Shown: positions 27,917-36,759 of the stretch, piece by piece
Layout of the letters: each line of letters opens with the position of its first letter
Numbering within the stretch: the stretch's first letter is position 1
Origin: Streptomyces sp. NRRL S-244
Lineage (GTDB): Bacteria; Actinomycetota; Actinomycetes; Streptomycetales; Streptomycetaceae
Direction: 5' to 3'
NCBI RefSeq assembly: GCF_000717915.1
Contig: NZ_JOCX01000002.1
Location: forward strand, 1-64,000
DNA: 64,000 nucleotides
Translations under genes and position numbers: made by a program
Notes under the pieces: generated by a model
Databases searched by the model: none
The model's input: the letters and a program-made list of their open reading frames with translations, nothing else
What the model was told of the DNA's origin: nothing

Positions 27917-28940
27917 GCCCATCCTGGAGGTCAAGGACCTCGTCAAGCACTACCCGCTGACCCAGGGCATCCTGTTCAAGAAGCAGGTCGGCGCGGTCAA
28001 GGCGGTCGACGGGGTCTCCTTCGGCCTCGCGCGCGGCGAAACGCTCGGCATCGTCGGCGAGTCCGGCTGCGGCAAGTCCACCGTCGCCAAGATGCTGGTC
28101 AACCTGGAACGCCCGACGGCCGGGGCGATCTCGTACAAGGGCGAGGACATCACCAAGCTGTCCGGCAGGGCCCTCAAGGCCGTCCGCCGCAACATCCAGA
28201 TGGTGTTCCAGGACCCGTACACCTCGCTGAACCCGCGCATGACGGTCGGCGACATTATCGGGGAGCCGTACGACATCCACCCCGAGGTGGCTCCCAAGGG
28301 CGACCGGCGCCGCAAGGTCCAGGAACTCCTCGACGTGGTCGGGCTCAACCCCGAGTACATCAACCGGTACCCGCACCAGTTCTCCGGCGGCCAGCGCCAG
28401 CGCATCGGCATCGCCCGCGGACTCGCGCTGCGGCCGGAGGTCATCGTGGCGGACGAGCCGGTCTCCGCGCTCGACGTCTCCGTCCAGGCCCAGGTGATCA
28501 ACCTCCTGGAGCGCCTCCAGAACGAGTTCGAGCTGTCGTACGTGTTCATCGCGCACGACCTCTCGATCGTGCGGCACATCTCCGACCGGGTCGGCGTGAT
28601 GTACCTGGGCCGGGTGGTGGAGATCGGCACCGACACGCAGATCTACGACCACCCCACCCACCCGTACACCCAGGCCCTGCTGTCGGCCGTGCCCGTCCCG
28701 GACCCGCGGGCCCGCGCCCACCGCGAGCGGATCATCCTGACCGGCGACGTGCCCTCCCCGGCCAATCCGCCGTCCGGCTGCCCGTTCCGCACCCGCTGCT
28801 GGAAGGCGCAGCAGCGCTGCACGGACGAGGTCCCGCTGCTGGCCGTTCCGGAGGCCTTTCCGTCCGGTCCGGCGGCCCATCCCTCGGCCTGTCATTTCGC
28901 AGTCGAAATCCGGCCACCCCGCGCGGATTCGCTCCGTTAG
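27909..28940 (+). CDS. Peptide ABC transporter ATPase (DppF type)
   Basis: 343 residues from GTG 27909. Walker A GESGCGKS at 50-57, [20 protein letters not shown] signature, [12 protein letters not shown]alker B and IAHDLSIV H-loop. The C-terminus has [14 protein letters not shown]. It is nearly identical over long stretches to the ATPase at 19447, so the duplication is recent or the two are kept similar. Ends the second transporter operon. Confidence 0.94.
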   Translation: MAEPILEVKDLVKHYPLTQGILFKKQVGAVKAVDGVSFGLARGETLGIVGESGCGKSTVAKMLVNLERPTAGAISYKGEDITKLSGRALKAVRRNIQMVFQDPYTSLNPRMTVGDIIGEPYDIHPEVAPKGDRRRKVQELLDVVGLNPEYINRYPHQFSGGQRQRIGIARGLALRPEVIVADEPVSALDVSVQAQVINLLERLQNEFELSYVFIAHDLSIVRHISDRVGVMYLGRVVEIGTDTQIYDHPTHPYTQALLSAVPVPDPRARAHRERIILTGDVPSPANPPSGCPFRTRCWKAQQRCTDEVPLLAVPEAFPSGPAAHPSACHFAVEIRPPRADSLR

Positions 28941-29251
28941 GGTCACCTTCCCGCCAACCCGGTTTACGCGCAGGCAACTTGACCGTTTCTGTCCCGAGAT
29001 CTGGGGCGTGCAGCCTGGGTCCCGTGCGGCCGTGCGGGTGCCGACAGCCGGCCGGGGAGGCGTACAGACTCCCCGGCCGGCCTCCCCCGTGACCCTGCGC
29101 ATGCGCGGCGTGCGCCCCTCGTGCTGCCGGAATTCGATCGATGCGCTGGTACGGATAGTTATGATCCGTAGCGCACGGTGGGTATGTACTCCGCCGAGCA
29201 CTGAGTACGAGTACGCGTACCGATGTCCGCTCGACGTGGAGGTGAAACGCC
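28941..29251. other. 311-bp gap: operon end and promoter of a small gene
   Basis: No gene seen. The first part holds the hairpin at 29047-29081. The second part has a TATGAT at 29160-29165 that could be a -10 box, and an inverted repeat GTACTC (29186-29191) / GAGTAC (29203-29208) just upstream of the small membrane-protein gene. Confidence 0.5.
29047..29081 (+). terminator. 13-bp perfect hairpin terminator
   Basis: GCCGGCCGGGGAG (29047-29059) and CTCCCCGGCCGGC (29069-29081) around a 9-nt loop, about 106 nt after the last ATPase stop. Likely end of the second transporter operon. Confidence 0.7.
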
Positions 29252-29446
29252 GTGGCACTCTCGATCTCGGCCGTGGTGCTGCTGGCGATCGTCGTCTTCC
29301 TGCTGGTCCGCCGGTCGGGCCTGAAGGCGGGCCACGCCGCTGTCTGTGTGCTCCTCGGGTTCTACTTGGCGAGTTCGACGATCGCGCCGACCCTCAGCCA
29401 GCTGACCACGAACGTGGCCAGCATGATCAGCGGCCTCAAGCTGTAG
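29252..29446 (+). CDS. Small two-segment membrane protein
   Basis: 64 residues. A hydrophobic helix ([17 protein letters not shown]) is followed by RRSGLK, then a second hydrophobic stretch ([14 protein letters not shown]) and an amphipathic tail ending SMISGLKL. The GTG start at 29252 has GGAGGTGAAACGCC upstream, an excellent ribosome site. It is 32 nt before mshB in the same direction. Function unknown; probably conserved among streptomycetes. Confidence 0.8.
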   Translation: MALSISAVVLLAIVVFLLVRRSGLKAGHAAVCVLLGFYLASSTIAPTLSQLTTNVASMISGLKL

Positions 29447-29478
29447 GCCGCCCGCCGCTTGATCGTAGTCTTGGCCCC

Positions 29479-30405
29479 ATGAACGGTCTTCCCGCCCGTC
29501 GGCTGCTCCTGGTGCACGCGCACCCGGACGACGAGTCGATCAACAACGGCGTCACCATGGCCAAGTACGCGGCCGAGGGTGCCCACGTCACGCTCGTGAC
29601 CTGCACCCTCGGTGAGGAGGGCGAGGTCATCCCGCCCGGGCTCGCGCACCTGGCGCCCGACCGCGACGACACCCTGGGCCCCCACCGCATCGGCGAGCTC
29701 GCCGCCGCGATGGCGGAACTCGGCGTCACCGACCACCGGTTCCTCGGCGGCCCCGGCCGCTTCCGGGACTCCGGGATGATGGGCGCCGAGCAGAACCTGC
29801 GGCCCGGGTCCTTCTGGTCCACCGACGTGGACGAGGCCGCCGCCCACCTCGTCGAGGTCATCCGCGAGGTCCGCCCGCAGGTGCTCGTCACGTACGACCC
29901 CGACGGCGGCTACGGGCACCCCGACCACATCCAGGCCCACCGGGTCGCCACGCGCGGCGCGGAGCTGGCCGCGGAGGCCGCCTACCGCCGGGACCTCGGC
30001 GACCCGTGGCGGATCGGCAAGATCTACTGGAACCGGGTGCCGCGCTCGGTGGTCGAGGAGGGCTTCGCCCGGCTGAAGGCGGCGCGGGAGCACCCCCCGG
30101 CGGTGGCCGAGGGGGACCCCAAGGCGCCCTTCCCGGGGCTGGCTTCGCCGGACGACGTGCCCGGGGTCATCGCCGATGACCGGATCACCGCCGAGATCGG
30201 GGCCGACGAGGCGTTCGTGGCGGCCAAGGCGGCCGCGATGCGCGCCCACGCCACCCAGATCGCCGTGGACGGGCCCTTCTTCGCGCTCTCCAACGACCTC
30301 GCGCAGCCGCTGTTCGCCCGCGAGTACTACGAACTGGTCGCCGGCCGGCCGGGCGCCCCGGCGGGCGAGCGCGAGCACGACCTGTTCGCGGGGGTGGACG
30401 CGTGA
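29479..30405 (+). CDS. mshB: GlcNAc-Ins deacetylase MshB (mycothiol biosynthesis)
   Basis: 308-residue LmbE-type zinc deacetylase that converts GlcNAc-inositol to GlcN-inositol in mycothiol synthesis. AHPDDE (residues 14-19) supplies metal and catalytic residues and GHPDH supplies the third zinc ligand. [22 protein letters not shown] is characteristic of MshB rather than of Mca. TAGTCT at 29466-29471 lies 7 nt before ATG 29479, so the message may be leaderless. The stop overlaps the next gene as GTGA. Confidence 0.93.
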   Translation: MNGLPARRLLLVHAHPDDESINNGVTMAKYAAEGAHVTLVTCTLGEEGEVIPPGLAHLAPDRDDTLGPHRIGELAAAMAELGVTDHRFLGGPGRFRDSGMMGAEQNLRPGSFWSTDVDEAAAHLVEVIREVRPQVLVTYDPDGGYGHPDHIQAHRVATRGAELAAEAAYRRDLGDPWRIGKIYWNRVPRSVVEEGFARLKAAREHPPAVAEGDPKAPFPGLASPDDVPGVIADDRITAEIGADEAFVAAKAAAMRAHATQIAVDGPFFALSNDLAQPLFAREYYELVAGRPGAPAGEREHDLFAGVDA

Positions 30406-30785
30406 CCGGCACCCTGACCCCCGGGCGGATCGCCACCCTGCTCGGCCTGTTGGCCGCCGGCCTGCTGACCGGCGCCGCCGGCTGGCTCGTCGTGGACCTG
30501 TGGTTCCCCGGCGGGCTGCTGCTGGGCCTGCTGGCCCTCTTCGGGCTGTTCCTCGGCGGCCGGATCGCCGTCGGGACCGGGCTCGGGGTGGGCGCCGGAG
30601 CGCTCGGCTGGTTCCTCGCGTATGTGGTGCTGAGCATGCCGCGCCCGGAGGGGGACTTCCTGCTCGGTTCGTCCGCAATCGGTATGTACGCCTACCTTTT
30701 GGGCGGGGCGGTGCTGGCTGTGATGTGTGCCACGCTGCGCGGCCCGTTCGACGGGCCGGTTTCGGCCGCGCGGTCCGGCAAGTGA
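30402..30785 (+). CDS. Small membrane protein coupled to mshB (DUF6113-like)
   Basis: 127 residues with four hydrophobic segments ([58 protein letters not shown]). GTG 30402 overlaps the mshB stop by 4 nt, so translation is coupled. It resembles the family annotated DUF6113 next to mshB in Streptomyces, which is my recollection rather than a search. Role unknown; possibly linked to mycothiol or envelope functions only by position. Confidence 0.8.
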   Translation: MTGTLTPGRIATLLGLLAAGLLTGAAGWLVVDLWFPGGLLLGLLALFGLFLGGRIAVGTGLGVGAGALGWFLAYVVLSMPRPEGDFLLGSSAIGMYAYLLGGAVLAVMCATLRGPFDGPVSAARSGK

Positions 30786-30990
30786 CGTGCCGTTGAACTC
30801 GGTCGGGGTGTGCGTTCACGGGGGTTGGGCGGGGGTCGGCGGGCTGCTCGGAGGGGGCGCGAGGGGGTTGAAGGGGAACCCCTGATTCCCCTAGGACAGT
30901 TGCGCGAGGGCGGCGGCCAGTATGGTGGTCGGGCCGCCGAGCTGCCCGCGCACGGCACGCGGGCGGCGGAGCCAACCGGGAGAACCTGCC

Positions 30991-32949
30991 TTGAGTCGTG
31001 AAACCGACAGTTCGTCCTCCGGGCCCCAGGGGCGCGGTGGAGCCGCTTACCCCTCGGGTACACCGCCGTACGGAACCGGCCGGAACCCGTCCCTGCCTGT
31101 GCCTGGGCCTGGCGCGGCGACTGCCTCGGAGGAGAACCCTGTGACCTCGAACCCGTCCACGCCCGACACCGACGGGCCGAAGACCGAGACCACCCTGACG
31201 ACCCGGATCCGGATCAACATCCCGGGTTCGCGGCCGATCCCGCCGGTGGTCGTACGCACGCCGGTGGCGGCCGCCGCCGAACCGGAGCCGGAGGCCGCGG
31301 CCGAGCCCGCCGCCGTCGCCGGGCAGCCCGCGGCGGAGCCCGCCGGGAGCGCGCCCGCCGCCGAGCCCGAGGAGGCGGCCAGCAACTGGTTCGCCCCCCG
31401 CAAGTCGGCGGCCCCGGCGCCCGCGCCCGCCGCGGCTCCGGCCCCGGCGCTGCCGACCCGTACCCCGGCAGCGGCGGGCCCCGCGCCCGTGCTGCCCACC
31501 CGTACGCCGGCCGGTCCCGGCCCGGTGCCGCCCGGCCCGGGGGCCGGCTTCGCACCGGGCCGCCCGGCCGGCCCGGGTCCCCGTACGGGCGCACCGGCCG
31601 GCCCCGGCTACGGCCCGGGCCCCGGCCCGCAGGCACCGCCCGCTCCCCGGATGCCCGGCGGCCCCGGCGTCGGCACGCCCCTGGGGCACTCCGGTTACGG
31701 CGACACCGACGGCGGCCCCGCCACCGAGGCGTTCCCCGCGTACGGCGGCCCGGTCGGTACCGGCGCCCCCGCGGGCCCCACCGGCGGCCCCGCGCTCGGC
31801 TCCGTCCCGGTCGGCGCCCCCCGCGGCGCCGAGGCCCCCCGCTGGCCCGGACCCGAGCTGGACGACCCGTTCCCGCCGATGCCCGGTCCGGGCGGTCCGG
31901 GCGGTCAGGGCCCGGTCCCGACGCCGGTCCCGAAGCCGGTCCCCGTCCAGGCGGCGGCCGCCCCCGCCCGCCCGAAGCCGGCCTCCTCCATGACGCCGAC
32001 CAAGGTCAAGAAGGGCCGCTCCAAGCTGGTCCTCCTCGGCGGCGGCCTCATCGCCCTGCTCGGCGTGGCCTACGGCGCCGGGCTGCTCCTCAACCACTCC
32101 GACGTCCCCAAGGGCACCACCGTCATGGGCGTCGACATCGGCGGCAGCCGCGACGAGGCCGTCGGCAAGCTCCAGACGGCCTTCGGCAACCGCGCCGCCT
32201 CCCCGCTCGCGCTCACCGTCGGCGGCAAGCAGGTCGAGCTCAAGCCCGAGAAGGCCGGCCTGAGCCTGGACGCCCAGACCACCGTCCGCAACGCGGCGGG
32301 CAGCGACTACAACCCCCTCACGGTCATCGGCTCGCTCCTCGGCAACGAGCGCATCGCGGAAGCCGAGTTGCCGGTCGACGAGGAGAAGCTCCAGGTCGCG
32401 CTCCAGGAGCTGGCCGGCACCGCCGGCACCGCCACCGAGGGCACCATCACCTTCGACACCGGCAAGGCCGTCGCCGTCCCCGGCAAGCCCGGCACCACCC
32501 TGGACGCGGGCGCCTCCGCCGATCTGGTCAAGAAGGCCTTCCGCGAGCTGGTCTCCACCGGCAAGGCCGCCCCGGTCGAACTCCCGGTCACCACCAAGAA
32601 CCCGGTCGTGGACCAGGCCGAACTGGACCGGGCCATGAAGGAGTTCGCCGAGCCCGCGATGTCCGGCGTGGCCACCGTCAAGGCGGGCGGCAAGTCCCTC
32701 CCGTTCGGCGCCAAATCCCTGCCCAAGATCCTCAGCATGCAGGTCGTGGACGGGCACCTGACCGAGAAGTACGACCTGGAAGCGCTCAAGGCCACGTACG
32801 GGAACGCCTTCGACGGCGTCCTGATCACGCGCGGCACGGGCGAGAAGACCGCGGTCACCCCGCAGGACGTCGTCGGCGCACTGCGCCAGGCGCTGCGCGG
32901 CAAGACCGCGGCCGAGCGGACGGTCACGATCAACACCAACGGCAGCTAG
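30991..32949 (+). CDS. Membrane protein with peptidoglycan-binding-like domains (VanW-type N-region)
   Basis: 652 residues. About 345 residues of Pro/Ala/Gly-rich cytoplasmic sequence precede one transmembrane helix near 346-366 (LVLLGGGLIALLGVAYGAGLLL). The outside part begins DVPKGTTVMGVDIGG and has two PG_binding_4-like modules, the region that precedes VanW or L,D-transpeptidase domains, but no catalytic domain follows. The TTG start at 30991 follows GGGAGAACC and gives LSRETDSSSSGPQGRGG; GTG 31141 is a weaker alternative. Likely binds cell wall; function unproven. Confidence 0.8.
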   Translation: MSRETDSSSSGPQGRGGAAYPSGTPPYGTGRNPSLPVPGPGAATASEENPVTSNPSTPDTDGPKTETTLTTRIRINIPGSRPIPPVVVRTPVAAAAEPEPEAAAEPAAVAGQPAAEPAGSAPAAEPEEAASNWFAPRKSAAPAPAPAAAPAPALPTRTPAAAGPAPVLPTRTPAGPGPVPPGPGAGFAPGRPAGPGPRTGAPAGPGYGPGPGPQAPPAPRMPGGPGVGTPLGHSGYGDTDGGPATEAFPAYGGPVGTGAPAGPTGGPALGSVPVGAPRGAEAPRWPGPELDDPFPPMPGPGGPGGQGPVPTPVPKPVPVQAAAAPARPKPASSMTPTKVKKGRSKLVLLGGGLIALLGVAYGAGLLLNHSDVPKGTTVMGVDIGGSRDEAVGKLQTAFGNRAASPLALTVGGKQVELKPEKAGLSLDAQTTVRNAAGSDYNPLTVIGSLLGNERIAEAELPVDEEKLQVALQELAGTAGTATEGTITFDTGKAVAVPGKPGTTLDAGASADLVKKAFRELVSTGKAAPVELPVTTKNPVVDQAELDRAMKEFAEPAMSGVATVKAGGKSLPFGAKSLPKILSMQVVDGHLTEKYDLEALKATYGNAFDGVLITRGTGEKTAVTPQDVVGALRQALRGKTAAERTVTINTNGS

Positions 32950-32966
32950 CGAACCGGCTTGCGAAG

Positions 32967-32996
32967 AGCCCCCGTCCGACCTCTCGGGCGGGGGCT
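32967..32996 (+). terminator. 13-bp hairpin terminator
   Basis: AGCCCCCGTCCGA (32967-32979), loop CCTC, TCGGGCGGGGGCT (32984-32996), with one G-U pair. Located 18 nt after the stop. Confidence 0.8.
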
Positions 32997-33140
32997 CCGC
33001 CCTGTCCGCCGCCGGCCCGGCCGGTCGGCCCGGCCGGCCCGGGCGCAGCGCCCGTCATGCCGGCCGCATGACATCTGTCATCCACCAGTCACGACCGCAG
33101 ACACTGCCGCGCACACCCCCGTACGAGGGAATCTTCGGTC

Positions 33141-34097
33141 ATGACGACGACGACCTCGGCGCACACCACCGCCGCGAAGGACACCGGCTCCGGCGCCGGC
33201 CCGGTGGTGGCCTTCCAGAACGTGACCAAGAGCTACGGCGCGGTCCGCGCGGTCGACGGCCTCTCCCTGGAACTCCACCCCGGTGAGACCGTCGCCCTGC
33301 TCGGCCCCAACGGCGCCGGCAAGTCCTCCACCCTCGACCTGCTGCTGGGCCTGCGCCCCGCCGATTCCGGCACCGTCCGGCTCTTCGGCACCACCCCCCG
33401 CGAGGCCATCGCGGCCGGCCGGGTCGGCGCGATGCTCCAGAGCGGCGGCCTGATGGAGGACGTGACCGTACGGGAGATCGTCGCCCTCGGCTGCGCCCTG
33501 CACCCCCGCCGCTACCCGGTCGAGGAGGTGCTCGACCGCGCCGGGATCGGCGAGATCGCCGACCGCGTGGTCAACAAGCTCTCCGGCGGCCAGGAGCAGC
33601 GCGTGCGCTTCGCCCTCGCCACGGCCGGACGGAACGACCTGATCGTCCTCGACGAGCCGACCACCGGCATGGACGTCACCTCCCGCCAGGCCTTCTGGGC
33701 CACGATGCGGGAGCAGGCCGCCCAGGGCCGCACGGTCCTGTTCGCCACCCACTACCTCGAAGAGGCCGACGCGATCGCCGACCGCGTCCTGGTCCTCAAC
33801 AAGGGCCGGCTGCTCGCCGACGGCACCGCCGCCGAGATCAAGGCCAAGGCCGGCGCCCGCCGGATCGCCTTCGACCTGGCCGCGGACGCCCCCGTGGACG
33901 AGACGGCGCTGCGCGCCCTCCCGTACCTGACGGCGTACGAGCGCCACGGCGACACGGTCCGGCTGCAGTCGCGCGACGCCGACGCCACCGTCCACGCCGT
34001 GTACGCGCTGGGGCTCTACCCCCGGAACCTGGAAGTCGCCGGGCTGGGCCTGGAGCAGGCCTTCATCGCCCTCACCGAGGCCGAGGAGGCCAAGTAA
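33141..34097 (+). CDS. ABC-2 type exporter ATP-binding protein
   Basis: 318 residues. Walker A GPNGAGKS (55-62), signature LSGGQEQRV, Walker B LIVLDEPTTGMD and FATHYLEEADAIADR are those of drug-exporter (DrrA/CcmA) ATPases. The signature has SGGQE rather than SGGQK/R, a tolerated variant. GAGGG precedes ATG 33141. It overlaps the permease by one base (TAATG) and heads a four-gene operon with a histidine kinase and response regulator. The likely job is export of an antibiotic, lipid or peptide sensed by that system. Confidence 0.93.
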   Translation: MTTTTSAHTTAAKDTGSGAGPVVAFQNVTKSYGAVRAVDGLSLELHPGETVALLGPNGAGKSSTLDLLLGLRPADSGTVRLFGTTPREAIAAGRVGAMLQSGGLMEDVTVREIVALGCALHPRRYPVEEVLDRAGIGEIADRVVNKLSGGQEQRVRFALATAGRNDLIVLDEPTTGMDVTSRQAFWATMREQAAQGRTVLFATHYLEEADAIADRVLVLNKGRLLADGTAAEIKAKAGARRIAFDLAADAPVDETALRALPYLTAYERHGDTVRLQSRDADATVHAVYALGLYPRNLEVAGLGLEQAFIALTEAEEAK

Positions 34098-34852
34098 TGC
34101 CGACCACCGGAACGCTCCAGCTCATCAAGCTCGAGATCAGCCGCGCCCTGCGCAACAAGAAGTACCTGTTCTTCACGGTCCTCTACCCGGCCGCGCTGTT
34201 CCTGATGCTCGGCGGCACCCTGAACGGCACCACGAAGGTCATGGGCACCGAACTGACCATGCCCGCCTTCTACATGGTCGCCATGGCCTCCTTCGGCGCC
34301 CTGACCGCCGTCCTGATGGGCAACAGCGAGCGCATCGCCAAGGAGCGCGAGAAGGGCTGGGTCCGCCAGCTGCGGCTGACCGCGCTGCCCGGCCGCGGCT
34401 ACGTCCTCGGCAAGACCGCCAGCGCGGGCGTGCTCTCGCTGCCCGCCATCCTGGTCGTGTTCGCGGTCGCCGCGCTCGTCAAGGGCGTACGGTTCGACGC
34501 CTGGCAGTGGCTCGCCCTGACCGGTTCCATCTGGGCCGGCAGCCTCGTCTTCGCCGCCCTCGGCGTGGCGATCGGCTACCTGGCGAGCGGGGACACCGTC
34601 CGCCCGATCACGATGCTGTTCTACTTCGGCCTGTCGATCCTCGGCGGCCTGTGGATGCCGACCGCGAACTTCCCCCAGTGGCTGCAGAACATCTGCGAAT
34701 GGCTGCCGACCCGGGCGTACGCGGGCCTCGGCCAGGCCATCGAGCTCGGGGGCGCGCCCCACCTGAAGGACGTGGCGATCCTGGCGGTGTACTTCGTACT
34801 GTTCACCGGTGCCGCCGCATGGCTGTACCGCAAGGACTCGCTGAAGGCGTGA
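34097..34852 (+). CDS. ABC-2 type exporter permease
   Basis: 251 residues with six predicted helices and the ABC-2 membrane signature region (SILGGLWMPTANFPQWLQNICEWLPTRAYAGL). It partners the preceding ATPase. Start ATG 34097 shares a base with the ATPase stop. Its own stop overlaps the GTG of the histidine kinase gene. Confidence 0.92.
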   Translation: MPTTGTLQLIKLEISRALRNKKYLFFTVLYPAALFLMLGGTLNGTTKVMGTELTMPAFYMVAMASFGALTAVLMGNSERIAKEREKGWVRQLRLTALPGRGYVLGKTASAGVLSLPAILVVFAVAALVKGVRFDAWQWLALTGSIWAGSLVFAALGVAIGYLASGDTVRPITMLFYFGLSILGGLWMPTANFPQWLQNICEWLPTRAYAGLGQAIELGGAPHLKDVAILAVYFVLFTGAAAWLYRKDSLKA

Positions 34853-36090
34853 CGGGTGTGACGAGCGTGATGGGTGCGACGGGGACGACCGGTGGAACCG
34901 GCGCGGCGGAGCCGATGACCGAGACCGGTCTGATGGGGACGAAGGGCGGCCCCCGGATCGGGGCCCGCCCCGAGAACCGCCGGCAGAGGGTCGTGAAGTC
35001 GCTGTGGATCAGCGTCTGGCTGTTCTACCTCAGCGCCCCCGTCACCGACCTGGTCAGCGGCGGACACAGCCTCGGGGCCCGGCTGCTCGGCGGCCTGGGC
35101 CTCGTGGCCTTCGTCGCCTGGTACCTGGTCCTGGTCTTCCGCACCGCCCGGCAGACCCAGGTGCGGCGCGTACTGCTCTCGGTGGCGGTCCTCTCCGCGC
35201 AGGCCACGATCCTGTCGCTGGCCCTGGGCCGCGAATGGCTCGTCCTCTTCGTCTACGTGGCGATCGCCTCCGGCGCCGCGCTGCCGGGGGAGATCTCCCG
35301 GTTCACGGTGCCCGGCGCCACCGTCCTGCTCGCGCTGACGGCCTTCGCGGTGCCGGGCGGCGACGAGTACCTGGCCGGGCTGCTGATCCCGGCCCTGATG
35401 GGCGGGTTCGCGATGGTCGGCATCCGCGCGATGATCCGCACGACGATGGAACTGCGCGAGGCGCGGGCCACGGTGGCGCAGCTCGCGGCGAACGAGGAGC
35501 GGCTGAGGATGGCCCGGGACCTGCACGACCTCCTCGGCCACTCGCTGTCCCTGATCACGCTCAAGAGCGAGCTGGCGGGGCGCATGCTGCCGGAGCACCC
35601 CGAGCAGGCGGCCCGGCAGGTGGCCGACATCGAGCAGGTCAGCCGGCAGGCGCTGGTCGACGTACGGGAGGCCGTGAGCGGCTACCGGCGGCCGACCCTG
35701 CCCGGCGAACTGGCGGGCGCCCGCACGGCGCTGGCGGCGGCGGGCGTGGTGGCGGACCTCCCGGCGGAGCCGGTGGAGCCGGTGGAGGACCTCCCCGAGG
35801 AGGTGGAGTCGGCGCTGGCCTGGTCGCTGCGCGAGGCGGTGACGAACGTGGTCCGGCACAGCGGGGCGCAGCGGTGCACCGTCCGGCTGGAGACCCGGCA
35901 GACCCTGGCCGGACGGGTGGTGGAGCTGTCGGTCGCCGACGACGGCGGGGGCGGACCGGCGCAGGCGGGCAACGGGCTGACGGGCCTGACGGAACGCCTG
36001 GAGGCGGTCGGCGGCACCCTGTCGGCCGGACAGACGGGCAAGAAGGGCTTCCGCCTGCTGGCCCGCATCCCCCTAGGATCGGGATCATGA
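34849..36090 (+). CDS. Sensor histidine kinase (HisKA_3/NarL-partner type)
   Basis: About 413 residues. A disordered N-terminus is followed by five to six membrane helices (residues about 50-190). The dimerisation box RMARDLHDLLGHSLS carries H226, and VREAVTNVVRHSGA is the N-box, with ADDGGGG as the G-box. The many-helix sensor with no large outer domain resembles DesK-type kinases that sense membrane state or transporter activity. Start uncertain: GTG 34849 overlaps the permease stop (GTGA), but later GTG/ATG codons (34858, 34870) are possible. Overlaps the regulator gene by ATGA. Confidence 0.92.
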   Translation: MTGVTSVMGATGTTGGTGAAEPMTETGLMGTKGGPRIGARPENRRQRVVKSLWISVWLFYLSAPVTDLVSGGHSLGARLLGGLGLVAFVAWYLVLVFRTARQTQVRRVLLSVAVLSAQATILSLALGREWLVLFVYVAIASGAALPGEISRFTVPGATVLLALTAFAVPGGDEYLAGLLIPALMGGFAMVGIRAMIRTTMELREARATVAQLAANEERLRMARDLHDLLGHSLSLITLKSELAGRMLPEHPEQAARQVADIEQVSRQALVDVREAVSGYRRPTLPGELAGARTALAAAGVVADLPAEPVEPVEDLPEEVESALAWSLREAVTNVVRHSGAQRCTVRLETRQTLAGRVVELSVADDGGGGPAQAGNGLTGLTERLEAVGGTLSAGQTGKKGFRLLARIPLGSGS

Positions 36091-36707
36091 GCAGCACACG
36101 CCCCATCCGGATCCTCCTGGCGGAGGACCAGTCCATGGTCCGGGAAGCCCTCGCGGCCCTCCTCGGACTGGAGCCGGACATCGAGGTGCTGGCCCAAGTC
36201 GCCCGCGGCGACGAGGTGGTGCCGGCGGCCCGGGCGCACGACGTGAACGTCGCGCTGCTCGACATCGAGATGCCGGGCATGACGGGCATCGAGGCGGCGG
36301 CGGCCCTGCGGACCGCGGTCCCGGAGCTCAAGATCGTCGTCCTGACCACCTTCGGCCGCCCCGGCTACCTGCGCGGCGCGATGGAGGCGGGGGCATCGGC
36401 GTTCCTGGTCAAGGACGCCCCGGCCGCGCAACTGGCCGATGCGGTGCGCAAGGTCCTTGCGGGCGAGCGCGTCATCGACCCCACCCTGGCGGCGGCGGCC
36501 CTGGCGGAAGGCGCGAACCCGCTGACGGACCGCGAACGGGAGGTCCTGCGCGCCGCCGAAGACGGCGCCACGAACGCCGAACTCGCGGCCCGCCTCCACC
36601 TCTCCCAGGGCACGATCCGCAACTACCTCTCGACGGCGATCCAGAAGCTGGCTGCCCGCAACCGCGCGGAAGCCGTCCGCACGGCCCGCGAGAAGGGCTG
36701 GCTGTAG
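36087..36707 (+). CDS. LuxR/NarL-family response regulator
   Basis: 206 residues. The receiver has D14 in AEDQ, the phosphorylatable D59 in LLDIEMPG and K near 109 (FLVKDAPA). The C-terminal HTH is NPLTDREREVLRAAEDGATNAELAARLHLSQGTIRNYLSTAIQKL. The GTIRNYLS recognition helix is of the DesR type. ATG 36087 overlaps the kinase stop, so the two are coupled. It probably controls the exporter operon it belongs to. The gene is closed by the hairpin at 36707-36733. Confidence 0.95.
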   Translation: MSSTRPIRILLAEDQSMVREALAALLGLEPDIEVLAQVARGDEVVPAARAHDVNVALLDIEMPGMTGIEAAAALRTAVPELKIVVLTTFGRPGYLRGAMEAGASAFLVKDAPAAQLADAVRKVLAGERVIDPTLAAAALAEGANPLTDREREVLRAAEDGATNAELAARLHLSQGTIRNYLSTAIQKLAARNRAEAVRTAREKGWL

Positions 36708-36733
36708 GGGCCGGCCGGAGCCGATCCGGCCCC
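36707..36733. terminator. Hairpin between convergent genes
   Basis: GGGGCCGG (36707-36714) pairs with CCGGCCCC (36726-36733). It lies in the 52-bp gap between the response regulator and the SirB1-like gene and could stop transcription from both sides. Confidence 0.55.
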
Positions 36734-36759
36734 GCGCCGCGGCGCCCGCCCCGGGCCGG

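Noticed and set aside
34507..34848. N-terminal extension of the histidine kinase
   Set aside because: It lies inside the permease gene and has no helices or conserved motif.
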